Source: Streptomyces sp. PTY087I2 (lineage in GTDB: Bacteria; Actinomycetota; Actinomycetes; Streptomycetales; Streptomycetaceae). From it: 64,000 bases of DNA. Made by a program: the position numbers and the translations under genes. Positions within the stretch are counted from its first letter, which is position 1. The number at the start of each line of letters is the position of its first letter. This document shows, piece by piece, positions 14,287 to 22,962 of this stretch. Under the pieces are notes generated by a model. That model was not told the origin of the DNA. It made no database searches and was given only the letters and a program-made list of their open reading frames with translations. The stretch covers positions 168,263 to 232,262 of the forward strand of contig NZ_LZRD01000007.1 of the NCBI RefSeq assembly GCF_001687325.1. Reading direction: 5' to 3'.

Positions 14287-15804
14287 TCAGCTCTGGCCGC
14301 CCGCGAGCTTCTCGCGCAGCGCGGCAAGGGCCTCGTCCGACGCCAGGGCGCCGGAGTTGTCCGCCGACTCCGAGGAGTACGAACCGCCGCCGCCACCGCT
14401 GCCGCCGGAGGCGGCCGGAGCGGCGCCGGCCGGGGCGGCAGCACCCTCGGCAGCGGCGGCCTCGTCGGCCTCGCGGGACTTGATGACCTGGGCCTGGTGC
14501 TGCTCGAAGCGCTGCTGCGCCTCGGCGTACTGGGTCTCCCAGACCTCGCGCTGCGCCTCGAAGCCCTCGAGCCAGTCGTTGGTCTCGGGGTCGAAGCCCT
14601 CGGGGTAGATGTAGTTGCCCTGGTCGTCGTACGACGCGGCCATGCCGTACAGCGTCGGGTCGAACTCGACCGAGGCCGGGTCGCCACCGAAGGACTCGTT
14701 GGCCTGCTTCAGCGAGAGGCTGATGCGACGGCGCTCGAGGTCGATGTCGATGACCTTGACGAAGATCTCGTCGTTGACCTGGACGACCTGCTCCGGGATC
14801 TCCACGTGGCGCTCGGCCAGCTCGGAGATGTGGACCAGACCCTCGATGCCCTCGTCGACGCGGACGAACGCACCGAACGGAACGAGCTTGGTGACCTTAC
14901 CCGGGACGACCTGACCGATCTGGTGCGTACGGGCGAACTGCTGCCACGGGTCTTCCTGCGTCGCCTTGAGCGACAGGGAGACGCGCTCGCGGTCCATGTC
15001 GACGTCGAGGACCTCGACGGTGACTTCCTGGCCGACCTCGACAACCTCGGAGGGGTGGTCGATGTGCTTCCAGGACAGCTCGGAGACGTGCACGAGACCG
15101 TCGACGCCACCCAGGTCCACGAAGGCACCGAAGTTGACGATCGAGGAGACGACGCCGGAGCGGACCTGACCCTTCTGGAGGGTGGTGAGGAACGTCTGGC
15201 GAACCTCGGACTGGGTCTGCTCGAGCCAGGCACGGCGGGACAGGACCACGTTGTTGCGGTTCTTGTCCAGCTCGATGATCTTCGCCTCGAGCTCCTTGCC
15301 CACGTAGGGCTGGAGGTCGCGGACACGACGCATCTCGACGAGCGACGCCGGGAGGAAGCCACGGAGGCCGATGTCGAGGATGAGACCACCCTTGACGACC
15401 TCGATGACGGTACCGGTGACGATGCCGTCCTCTTCCTTGATCTTCTCGATGGTGCCCCAGGCACGCTCGTACTGAGCGCGCTTCTTCGAGAGGATCAGGC
15501 GGCCTTCCTTGTCCTCCTTCTGGAGAACCAGGGCCTCGATCTCGTCGCCGACCTTGACGACCTCGTTCGGGTCGACGTCGTGCTTGATCGAGAGCTCGCG
15601 GCTCGGGATGACACCTTCGGTCTTGTAACCGATGTCGAGGAGAACCTCGTCCCGGTCAACCTTGACGATGACACCGTCAACGATGTCGCCGTCGTTGAAG
15701 TACTTGATCGTCTCGTCGATCGCCGCGAGGAACGCGTCCGCGTCGCCGATGTCGTTGACCGCAACCTGCGGAGTGGTGGCGGTGGTCTCGGTGCTGCTCG
15801 TCAT
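14287..15804 (-). CDS. rpsA: 30S ribosomal protein S1
   Basis: RpsA helps mRNA bind the 30S subunit. The 505-residue protein has four S1 RNA-binding domains of the actinobacterial form: GDIVDGVIVKVDRDEVLLDIGYKTEG (about 39-64), GIVTGTVIEVVKGGLILDIG (about 126-145), GQVRSGVVSSIVNFGAFVDLGGVDGLVH (about 211-238) and GQVVPGKVTKLVPFGAFVRVDEGIEGLVH (about 296-324). A low-complexity Ala/Gly/Ser tail ends in ALAALREKLAGGQS. The stop lies 45 bases before a bidirectional terminator. A strong housekeeping promoter is visible at 16003-16031, giving a leader of about 190 nt that could allow autoregulation. Confidence 0.97.
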   Translation of the reverse strand: MTSSTETTATTPQVAVNDIGDADAFLAAIDETIKYFNDGDIVDGVIVKVDRDEVLLDIGYKTEGVIPSRELSIKHDVDPNEVVKVGDEIEALVLQKEDKEGRLILSKKRAQYERAWGTIEKIKEEDGIVTGTVIEVVKGGLILDIGLRGFLPASLVEMRRVRDLQPYVGKELEAKIIELDKNRNNVVLSRRAWLEQTQSEVRQTFLTTLQKGQVRSGVVSSIVNFGAFVDLGGVDGLVHVSELSWKHIDHPSEVVEVGQEVTVEVLDVDMDRERVSLSLKATQEDPWQQFARTHQIGQVVPGKVTKLVPFGAFVRVDEGIEGLVHISELAERHVEIPEQVVQVNDEIFVKVIDIDLERRRISLSLKQANESFGGDPASVEFDPTLYGMAASYDDQGNYIYPEGFDPETNDWLEGFEAQREVWETQYAEAQQRFEQHQAQVIKSREADEAAAAEGAAAPAGAAPAASGGSGGGGGSYSSESADNSGALASDEALAALREKLAGGQS

Positions 15805-16002
15805 GTGGGAAAGGGCTCCGGTACGGACAGAGAGTCGTAGGTACTGCTACGCCGAAAGCCCGTATCGCCTCTGCAGAAGCCGGACAGCCTGGAAAGCGCG
15901 CAATCCGTTTCCGGAGAGACGCCTCGACAACCGAGGGGACATGCAACAGACGCGAGCGCGGCCTGCTAGGTCTGAGGCGCGCAGGCTCGCAGCGCAACTT
16001 GT

Positions 16003-16031
16003 AGCATACGGGGGCAGCCGGACAGGGTCAA
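16003..16031 (-). promoter_or_regulatory. rpsA housekeeping promoter
   Basis: On the minus strand TTGACC (16026-16031) and TATGCT (16003-16008) are separated by exactly 17 bases, a close match to the principal-sigma (HrdB) consensus. Transcription would start near 15996. The leader contains a small hairpin (CCTCG/CGAGG, 15922-15936). The rest of 15805-16212 shows no gene. Confidence 0.75.
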
Positions 16032-16212
16032 TGCGCGAAGGCGCACGCCCAGGGCGCATCGCCCCAAACCCGGCACAACTCATGTTCTCCGAGGCCACAT
16101 CGGCCCGAGAACACTACGGCACGGCGCCGCGGGCACGCCTCCGCACGCCCGGGGTACGCCCCTGGTACGGACCGCACGCGGCGGGTGAAGGCAAACTACA
16201 ACGACGGGCACG

Positions 16213-17061
16213 ATGAGCCAAGAGATCCACGGGACCTACTCCTCGGAACCCGGCGAACCCGCGGAGTCCGCGGAGCCGGAAGCCACGCGCCGGGCGGCGG
16301 ACGAGGCCGAGAGCAGCCGGGCCAGCCGGGGCTGGTGGGACCGCAACGCCGACGAGTATCAGAGCGACCACGGCGGCTTCCTGGGCGACGACCGGTTCGT
16401 CTGGGGCCCGGAGGGGCTCGACGAGGCGGAGGCGGGTCTGCTGGGGCCCGCGGCCTCCCTCAAGGGGCTGGACGTCCTGGAGATCGGGGCCGGGGCCGCC
16501 CAGTGCTCGCGCTGGCTGGCCGCGCAGGGTGCCCGCCCGGTGCCGCTGGACCTCTCCCACCGCCAGCTCCAGCACGCCCTGCGCATCGGCGAGGGGCTCC
16601 CCCTGGTGGAGGCGGACGCGGGCCGGCTGCCGTTCCGGGACGGCTCCTTCGACCTGGCCTGCTCCGCGTACGGGGCGGTGCCGTTCGTCGCCGATCCCGT
16701 ACGGGTGTTCCGCGAGGTCCACCGGGTGCTGCGCCCCGGCGGGCGCTGGGTGTTCTCGGTGACGCACCCGATCCGCTGGGCGTTCCCGGACGAGCCCGGG
16801 CCCGAAGGGCTCTCCGTCGCGGCCTCCTACTTCGACCGCGTCCCGTACGTCGAGCAGGACGAGGCCGGTAACGCCGTCTATGTGGAACACCACCGCACGC
16901 TCGGCGACCGGGTCCGGGATGTGGTGGCGGGCGGGTTCCGGCTGGTCGACCTGGTCGAACCGGAATGGCCCGCCTGGAACGACCAGGAGTGGGGCGGCTG
17001 GTCCCCGCTGCGGGGCAACCTGATCCCGGGAACGGCGATCTTCGTGTGCGAGCGGGACTGA
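16213..17061 (+). CDS. class I SAM-dependent methyltransferase
   Basis: A 282-residue methyltransferase with an acidic N-terminal tail of about 40 residues. The core begins RGWWDRNADEYQSDHGGFLGDDRFVWGPEGL, with SAM motif I VLEIGAGAAQCSRWLAAQG, VPLDLSHRQLQHA, and motif III FREVHRVLRPGGRWVFSVTHPI. The C-terminus (VEPEWPAWNDQEWGGWSPLRG) is typical of a conserved actinobacterial family next to rpsA. The substrate is unknown. It starts at ATG 16213 and is followed after 63 bases by hrpB. Confidence 0.88.
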   Translation: MSQEIHGTYSSEPGEPAESAEPEATRRAADEAESSRASRGWWDRNADEYQSDHGGFLGDDRFVWGPEGLDEAEAGLLGPAASLKGLDVLEIGAGAAQCSRWLAAQGARPVPLDLSHRQLQHALRIGEGLPLVEADAGRLPFRDGSFDLACSAYGAVPFVADPVRVFREVHRVLRPGGRWVFSVTHPIRWAFPDEPGPEGLSVAASYFDRVPYVEQDEAGNAVYVEHHRTLGDRVRDVVAGGFRLVDLVEPEWPAWNDQEWGGWSPLRGNLIPGTAIFVCERD

Positions 17062-17124
17062 GACCTTCGTGTGCGAGCGGGGCTGACCGTACGGACCGCA
17101 TCCGCCCCGTACGACACTGGGGGC

Positions 17125-19716
17125 GTGATCCGCACCGAAGCCCTGGACCGTCTGCCCGTCCGCACCGCCGTGCCCGCCCTGCGGCGCGCGCTCGACGACC
17201 GGGGCGTGGTCGTCCTGTGCGCCCCGCCCGGCACCGGCAAGACGACGCTCGTTCCGCTGGTGCTGGCCGGGATGACCGGCAACGGGCCGGTGCGCCGGGT
17301 GCTGGTCGCCGAGCCGCGCCGGATCGCCGCGCGGGCGGCGGCCCGGCGGATGGCCTGGCTGCTGGGCGAGCGGCCGGGCGAACGGGTCGGCTTCACGGTG
17401 CGCGGCGAGCGTGTGGTGGGGCGGGAGACGGTGGTGGAGGTCGTGACCACCGGGGTGCTGCTCCAGCGGCTCCAGCGGGACCAGGAGCTGGCCAAGGTCG
17501 ACGTGGTGATCATCGACGAGTGCCATGAGCGGCACCTGGACGCGGACACGGTGGCCGCCTTCCTCCTGGACGTACGGGAGGCGATCCGGCCCGATCTGCG
17601 GCTGGTGGCGGCGTCCGCGACGACGGACGCGGAGGGGTGGGCGCGGCTGCTGGGCGACGCGCCGGTGGTCGAGGCCGAGGGGGTCTCCTACCCGGTGGAG
17701 GTCCTCTGGGCGCCGCCCGCGCGGCCGGTGAAGCCTCCGCACGGGATGCGGGTCGATCCGGCGCTGCTCACGCATGTGGCGGCGACCGTGCGGCGGGCGC
17801 TGGCGGAGCGGGAGGGGGACGTGCTCTGCTTCCTGCCCGGCGTCGGGGAGATCGGCCGGGTGGCCGGGCAGCTGGCGGAGGTGGACGCGGAGGTGCTCCA
17901 GGTGCACGGGCGGGCTCCGGCGGCCGTGCAGGACGCGGTGCTGGCCGGGTCGTCCGGCGTACGGCGGGTGGTGCTGGCGACGTCGGTGGCGGAGTCGTCG
18001 CTGACAGTGCCGGGCGTCCGGGTCGTCGTGGACTCGGGGCTGGCGCGGGAGCCGCGTACCGACCACGCCCGGGGGCTGAGCGCCCTGACGACCGTACGAG
18101 CCTCGCAGGCGGCCGGGCGGCAGCGCGCCGGGCGGGCGGGGCGGGAGGCTCCGGGGGCGGTGTACCGGTGCTGGGACCAGGCCGAGGACGGGCGGCTCGC
18201 GCGCTTCCCCTCCCCCGAGATCAAGGTGGCCGACCTCGCGGCGTTCGCGCTCCAGGCGGCGTGCTGGGGCGATCCGGACGCCTCCTCGCTCGCCCTGCTG
18301 GACCCGCCGCCCGCCGGGGCGATGGGCGCGGCCCGGGAGGTGCTGGGCGCGATCGGGGCGGTGGACGCGGACGGCCGGGTCACCGACCGGGGCGTACGGA
18401 TGTCCCGGCTCGGGCTGCACCCCCGGCTGGCGCGGGCGCTGCTGGACGGGGCGGCGGAGGTCGGGGCGCGGCGGGCGGCGGAGGTGGTGGCGCTGCTGAG
18501 CGAGGAGCCGCCGAGGGAGTACGGGGACGATCTCGCGGTGGCGCTGCGGACCGCCCGCCGGGGGCAGGACGGGTACGCGGCGCGCTGGAAGCAGGAGGTG
18601 CGGCGGCTGTCGGGGCAGGTGGACGGCCCCGACTCGGGGACCGCGCCGGGCTCCGGGACCGCGCCGGGCATCGGCACCGGCTCGGGTTCCGGCTCCGGTG
18701 AAGGCCGCTCCGGCCCCGGTCACTCCCGCGAAGCCCGTTCCGATGACGCCGTCGTCGGGCTCGTCGCCGCCCTCGCGTTTCCCGAGCGGGTGGCGCGGGC
18801 CCGGGGCGACGGGGCCTTCCTGATGGCGTCGGGGACGGGTGCGGAGCTGCGGGAGGGGTCGAGCCTGCGCCGTTCGCCCTGGCTGGCCGTGGCCGTCGCG
18901 GACCGGCCCTCCCACGCGGCCTCGGCGCGCGTACGGCTGGCGGCGGTGCTCGACGAGGACACCGCGCTGGCGGCCGCCGGACATCTGCGGGTGCGGGGCG
19001 AGGAGGTCCGCTGGGTGGACGGCGAGGTGGTCGCCCGGTCCGTGGACCGGCTGGGGGCGGTGGAGCTGGCGGTACGGCCGCTGAAGCAGCCCGATCCGGA
19101 GCTGGTGCGCGGGGCCCTGGTGGAGGGGCTGCGGCGCGAGGGGCTCGGGCTGCTGCGCTGGACCCGGGACACCGAACAGCTGCGGGCGCGCCTGACGTTC
19201 CTGCACCGGGTGCTGGGGGCGCCGTGGCCGGATGTGTCGGACGGGGCGCTGCTGGCGGACCCGGACGCGTGGCTGGAGCCCGAGCTGTCGCGGGCCCGGC
19301 GGCGCTCCGATCTGGGCCGGATCGACGCGGGCCAGGCACTGCGGCGGCTGCTGCCCTGGGCGACCGGAGAGGCGGCCCGGCTGGACGAGCTGGCGCCGGA
19401 GCGGATCGAGGTGCCGAGCGGGTCCCGGATCCGGGTGGAGTACGGCGGGGAACAGCCCGTACTGGCGGTGAAACTCCAGGAGTTGTTCGGGCTGAGCGAG
19501 ACGCCCGAGGTGGCCGGGGTGCCGGTCCTCGTGCATCTGCTCTCCCCCGCCGGTCGCCCGGCGGCCGTCACCGCCGACCTGGCGTCGTTCTGGCGGGAGG
19601 GCTACAAGGCGGTGCGAGCGGAGCTGCGCGGCCGCTACCCGAAGCACCCGTGGCCGGAGGACCCCGCGACCGTACCGGCGACGCGGTACACCTCGGCGCG
19701 GCTCAAGCGCTCGTAA
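17125..19716 (+). CDS. hrpB: ATP-dependent RNA helicase HrpB
   Basis: An 863-residue DEAH-type RNA helicase. The first RecA domain has VVLCAPPGTGKTTLVPLVL (Walker A, about 28-46), EPRRIAARAAARRM, TTGVLLQRLQRD, and VVIIDECHERHLDAD (DExH). The second has LCFLPGVGEIGRVAGQL, LATSVAESSLTVPGVRVVVDSGL and QRAGRAGREAPGAVYRCW. The HrpB C-terminal domain follows (SFWREGYKAVRAELRGRYPKHPWPEDP). A Gly/Ser/Thr/Ala-rich repeat linker (about 510-540) is inserted in the middle and looks variable. The GTG at 17125 was chosen as start (GVIRTEALDRLP) with a G-rich site upstream. Its 3' end overlaps the convergent DUF3068 gene by 14 bases. Confidence 0.92.
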   Translation: MIRTEALDRLPVRTAVPALRRALDDRGVVVLCAPPGTGKTTLVPLVLAGMTGNGPVRRVLVAEPRRIAARAAARRMAWLLGERPGERVGFTVRGERVVGRETVVEVVTTGVLLQRLQRDQELAKVDVVIIDECHERHLDADTVAAFLLDVREAIRPDLRLVAASATTDAEGWARLLGDAPVVEAEGVSYPVEVLWAPPARPVKPPHGMRVDPALLTHVAATVRRALAEREGDVLCFLPGVGEIGRVAGQLAEVDAEVLQVHGRAPAAVQDAVLAGSSGVRRVVLATSVAESSLTVPGVRVVVDSGLAREPRTDHARGLSALTTVRASQAAGRQRAGRAGREAPGAVYRCWDQAEDGRLARFPSPEIKVADLAAFALQAACWGDPDASSLALLDPPPAGAMGAAREVLGAIGAVDADGRVTDRGVRMSRLGLHPRLARALLDGAAEVGARRAAEVVALLSEEPPREYGDDLAVALRTARRGQDGYAARWKQEVRRLSGQVDGPDSGTAPGSGTAPGIGTGSGSGSGEGRSGPGHSREARSDDAVVGLVAALAFPERVARARGDGAFLMASGTGAELREGSSLRRSPWLAVAVADRPSHAASARVRLAAVLDEDTALAAAGHLRVRGEEVRWVDGEVVARSVDRLGAVELAVRPLKQPDPELVRGALVEGLRREGLGLLRWTRDTEQLRARLTFLHRVLGAPWPDVSDGALLADPDAWLEPELSRARRRSDLGRIDAGQALRRLLPWATGEAARLDELAPERIEVPSGSRIRVEYGGEQPVLAVKLQELFGLSETPEVAGVPVLVHLLSPAGRPAAVTADLASFWREGYKAVRAELRGRYPKHPWPEDPATVPATRYTSARLKRS

Positions 19717-20668
19717 CGCTCGCCGGCCGCCGCGACCGCGCCTCCAGCCACAGCGCGAGTGCGAGCAGTCCGATGCCGAGGCCCAGGAAGCCCCAGGGCA
19801 GGTACGAGGTGAGGAGGAGGACCAGGACGCGCTGGGACTTCACCAGGTCGACGGTGTCGGCGATGTAGTCCTCGCGCATCTTCACATGGCCGGAGAACGC
19901 GGTGACGGTGTCCTCGGACATGCCCATCTTCTTGGCGTCGCGCAGCTCTTCGCGGTGGATCTCCTCGCCGTTGACAGGGGCTCCGGTGACGGGGTCGACC
20001 CAGAACATGCGCTTGGTGGTGTACCAGCGGGTCATCCCGGTCTGCGCGATCTGCTCGGCGGTGATGCCCTCGATGGGCATCTTCTTCGGCATCGGGACCT
20101 TCGTCCACGGGATGGTCTGCTCGAAGTAGTAGACCTCCAGGCCCCGGAAGGTGCGGGTGCCCTTGTAGTGGATGGGGGCGGTGGTACGGGTCTGGGCGTC
20201 GAAGTACTCGTAGTCCCGCTTCTCGGTGAGGAAGGGCCACTTGAACTCGATGCCCTCGCGGCGGACCGGGTCGCCGTCGACCATCTCGCCGGTGGCGTTG
20301 ACGGGGGCCTGGGTGTGGGCGTCGAAGATGTAGCGCTCGGGGATGGCGGAGACCATCTCGCCGTCGGGGCCCTCGATGTAGGAGAGCGCGTCCCAGACGA
20401 CGACGTCGCGGCCGGCGCTGCGCTCGATCTTCTCGGACTCCTCCACGTTGCCCTTGAGCGTCTGGACGATGGTGACCTTGTCGACCTTCTTCGCCTTGAG
20501 GGTGGTGTAGTCGAGGAGAACGGCGGGCTTCGCCTCCAGGACGACTTCCTGGTACTGGCTCGGCGGGACCTTGGCCAGGCGCGGGAAGGCGTACCAGCGC
20601 AGCAGCGGTGACAGGGCGGCGAAGAACACGGCGAAGGCCAGGAGTACGAGACCGGCTCGGCGGCGCAT
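19703..20668 (-). CDS. DUF3068 (PorA-like) membrane-anchored protein
   Basis: A 321-residue protein with transmembrane helices at both ends (about 6-24, VLLAFAVFFAALSPLL; about 290-312, LGIGLLALALWL). Between them is a large extracytoplasmic region typical of DUF3068: YQEVVLEAKPAVLLDYTTLKAK, VVWDALSYIEGPDGEMV, IPERYIFDAHTQAPVNATG, and FRGLEVYYFEQTIPWTKV. The fold resembles LolA/LppX-like lipid carriers, but no function is established in Streptomyces. It starts at ATG 20666-20668, 26 bases after the small SPW_0924-type gene, and its last 14 bases overlap the convergent hrpB 3' end. Confidence 0.88.
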   Translation of the reverse strand: MRRRAGLVLLAFAVFFAALSPLLRWYAFPRLAKVPPSQYQEVVLEAKPAVLLDYTTLKAKKVDKVTIVQTLKGNVEESEKIERSAGRDVVVWDALSYIEGPDGEMVSAIPERYIFDAHTQAPVNATGEMVDGDPVRREGIEFKWPFLTEKRDYEYFDAQTRTTAPIHYKGTRTFRGLEVYYFEQTIPWTKVPMPKKMPIEGITAEQIAQTGMTRWYTTKRMFWVDPVTGAPVNGEEIHREELRDAKKMGMSEDTVTAFSGHVKMREDYIADTVDLVKSQRVLVLLLTSYLPWGFLGLGIGLLALALWLEARSRRPASVTSA

Positions 20669-20694
20669 GGTGGTGACCTCTCCCTCTGCGGCGG

Positions 20695-20832
20695 CTATCT
20701 CTTCGGTCCCGGGACGGTGGTCAGCAGGGGTTTCGGCGAGGTCTCCCCGGGCGGGGAGCCGACGGCGGAGACGGTGAACACGAGCGCGAGGGCGGCGGCC
20801 AGTCCGATGGCGGCGGCGACGAGGGCACGCAT
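20695..20832 (-). CDS. SPW_0924 family small membrane/secreted protein
   Basis: A 45-residue open frame, MRALVAAAIGLAAALALVF followed by TVSAVGSPPGETSPKPLLTTVPGPKR, matches the small SPW_0924 family of Streptomyces. It is a single hydrophobic N-terminal helix or uncleaved signal with a Pro/Ser/Thr-rich exported tail. It lies 26 bases upstream of the DUF3068 gene on the same strand, and the two are probably an operon. Function is unknown. Confidence 0.75.
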   Translation of the reverse strand: MRALVAAAIGLAAALALVFTVSAVGSPPGETSPKPLLTTVPGPKR

Positions 20833-20928
20833 GCTCGGCCTCCCGGGGCGGTGGTCCGGCGACGGATACCTGATGGCCCGTCAGGGGTGGGGCACCGTAG
20901 CAACCGGGGCGCGAGATGAGAACACAGC

Positions 20929-20964
20929 GCACAGCCCCTCGGCCGGGTGGCCGAGGGGCTGTGC
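20929..20964 (-). terminator. terminator of the lytic transglycosylase gene
   Basis: A perfect 16-bp stem GCACAGCCCCTCGGCC/GGCCGAGGGGCTGTGC with a GGGT loop lies 25 bases past the stop of the gene at 20990-22750 and before the start of the SPW_0924 gene. Confidence 0.85.
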
Positions 20965-20989
20965 GACGCGCTGCGGGGAGAGCCGGGGG

Positions 20990-22750
20990 TCAGGGCTTGG
21001 TGGCCGCGGGGGTCTCCGTGGGCTCCGGGGCGGTCGTCTCGCCCGGTTCCTCCGGGGTCGTCTCCTCCGGGGCCTTGACGGTGAGTTCGACGACGATCGA
21101 GGCGCCGCCCTCGGTGGTGAGGCGCAGCAGGAACGTGCCCTCGTTGTCGTCGGCGAAGATCTCCGGGAGCCGCAGCTGACCGTCGGCGTCCGTGGTCAGG
21201 CCGGTCAGGGTGCGGACCGGCTCGCCGTCCGCGTCCTTGAAGTACGGGCCCTTGTCGTTGTCGATGACACCCAGGCGGTCCTTGACCATGGTGGCGGTGA
21301 CGGCCACTCCGGCCGCGGCGGCGTCCTTGTAGGTGGCCTTGACGGTGACGGCGTCCGCGAACTTCTCGCCGGGGGCGGCGACGAGGTCCTTCTCGTCGGT
21401 CCGGGCGATCGCGTCGGCCTGGCGGGCGGTGACGGTCGCCGCGTACGTCAGGGTGCGCGGCCGGCCGGTGCCCGCGACGGCGGTCACGGTGAACTCCCCG
21501 GCCTTCTCGCCGGCCTGGAGCCGCGGTGCGGTGGCGGTGCCGTCGGCCCCGGTCCGTACCGTCACGGTCTTCTTGCCCCCGTCGAAGAGCGTGCCCGTGT
21601 CGCCGGTGACGGTGAAGGTGACGGGCACCTTGGCGAGCGGGGCGCCGACCGCGTTGCGCGCCAGGACGGTGACCCGCTCGTCGAACGCCTGGCCCGCGGT
21701 GGCGCGCAGCGGGCCGGTGCCCGCGTTCTCCAGGGAGCCGAAGGTCTCGGCCGGCGGCGTCGGCTTGGGCGTGGGCGGCTTCGGCTTCGGGCTGGTGGAG
21801 CCGCCGCCACCGGGCTTCGAGGGGTCCGGACTCGGCTTGCCGCCGGGCTTGGACGGGGAGGGCTTCGGGGTGGCGCTCGGGCCGGAACCGGTGCCCGGAC
21901 TCGGGTTCGGCGTGGGGGTGCTCGGGGAAGTGGGAAGCGTGCCGGTGCCGTCGGGGATCTCGTGCGTACCGCGCTGGTAGTAGGAGAACCAGGAGCGGAC
22001 CGTGCGCAGGTACTCCGTCGACCGGTTGTAGCTCAGCACGGCCTGGTCGAGGTCGGCGGCCAGCGCCAGATCGCGGTCGTTGGCGCAGAGGTAGCGGCCG
22101 GCGGCGAGCGCCGCGTCGTAGATGTTGTTGGGGTCCTTGCGGCCGTCGCCGTTGGCGTCCTGGCCCCAGGTGGCCCAGGTCGAGGGGATGAACTGCATCG
22201 GGCCGACCGCGCGATCGTGGACCGAGTCGCCGTCGTACGCCCCGCCGTCGGTGTCCTTGATCAGCGCGAAGCCCTGGCCGTTGAGGGCCGGGCCGAGGAT
22301 CGGGGAGGTGGTGGTGCCGTTGGCGTCGACGCGTCCGCCGCGGGCCTGGCCGGACTCGACCTTGCCGATGGCCGCGAGGAGTTGCCAGGGCAGCCGGCAG
22401 GAGGGGTCGGTGGTCGCGACGGTCCGCTCGGCCTGCTTGTACGCGGCCAGGATGGACGCCGGAATGCCCGCTTCGGCACGGCCGGCCGCCGGAAGATTGC
22501 TGGACGAACCGGGCTTGTCGGGCGTGACCAGGGGCGGAAGGTCCGTGTAGTAGGGCGAGTTGCCGGTGGCGGCGCCGTCGGTCTCGCTCGCGGTGTCCTC
22601 GCCCGCCGCCTTCGGGTCGCCGCTGCCCGCGGATCCGTCAGCCAGGGTCGCCGCGGGCGCCTGCGAGGCCGCGAGCGCTGCCACGGCGGCCGCGGCCACG
22701 GCGGTGGTCGTGGCTCCCTTGCGCAGACGTCGGCGAATGTGCGCTGCCAT
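20990..22750 (-). CDS. secreted lytic transglycosylase (SLT domain) with Ig-like C-terminal repeats
   Basis: A 586-residue exported peptidoglycan hydrolase. A signal peptide (RRRLRKGATTTAVAAAAVAALAASQ region) ends near residue 35. The SLT-type lysozyme-like domain (about 115-260) contains LPWQLLAAIGKVESGQARGG with the catalytic Glu, AVGPMQFIPSTWATWG, and AALAAGRYLCAND. A Pro/Ser/Thr/Lys-rich wall-spanning linker (about 275-335) is followed by two invasin/Big-like beta domains and an acidic Thr/Pro/Glu tail. It likely cuts glycan strands during growth or sporulation. A terminator follows at 20929-20964. Confidence 0.9.
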   Translation of the reverse strand: MAAHIRRRLRKGATTTAVAAAAVAALAASQAPAATLADGSAGSGDPKAAGEDTASETDGAATGNSPYYTDLPPLVTPDKPGSSSNLPAAGRAEAGIPASILAAYKQAERTVATTDPSCRLPWQLLAAIGKVESGQARGGRVDANGTTTSPILGPALNGQGFALIKDTDGGAYDGDSVHDRAVGPMQFIPSTWATWGQDANGDGRKDPNNIYDAALAAGRYLCANDRDLALAADLDQAVLSYNRSTEYLRTVRSWFSYYQRGTHEIPDGTGTLPTSPSTPTPNPSPGTGSGPSATPKPSPSKPGGKPSPDPSKPGGGGSTSPKPKPPTPKPTPPAETFGSLENAGTGPLRATAGQAFDERVTVLARNAVGAPLAKVPVTFTVTGDTGTLFDGGKKTVTVRTGADGTATAPRLQAGEKAGEFTVTAVAGTGRPRTLTYAATVTARQADAIARTDEKDLVAAPGEKFADAVTVKATYKDAAAAGVAVTATMVKDRLGVIDNDKGPYFKDADGEPVRTLTGLTTDADGQLRLPEIFADDNEGTFLLRLTTEGGASIVVELTVKAPEETTPEEPGETTAPEPTETPAATKP

Positions 22751-22869
22751 ACGTTCCGGTCCCTCCCCCTCGAAGGCTGCTCGCGCTCCCCAGCGCTACG
22801 ACTCCAGCGACCCTACGGCACCTTGTGTCGCCCAGGCACCGAGGACTGACCGCTTCTTACTGTTTTTTC

Positions 22870-22899
22870 ACGTTCGCGGGCGCACGTTGTGGCGAACGT
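22870..22899. promoter_or_regulatory. inverted repeat between divergent genes
   Basis: ACGTTCGC and GCGAACGT form a perfect 8-bp inverted repeat with a 14-bp spacer. CACGTT recurs three times nearby. The site lies between the divergent lytic transglycosylase and DUF4184 genes (22751-22962) and could be a regulator binding site. Confidence 0.4.
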
Positions 22900-22962
22900 T
22901 ATGGGGCACGTTGTCCGGCGGGCCACGGAAGGGTGCCCCTGCGGTCCCGCATACTTGCCGCC

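Noticed and set aside
22751..22962. ydaO (cyclic-di-AMP) riboswitch before the lytic transglycosylase
   Set aside because: The leader is short and none of the conserved riboswitch core could be seen.
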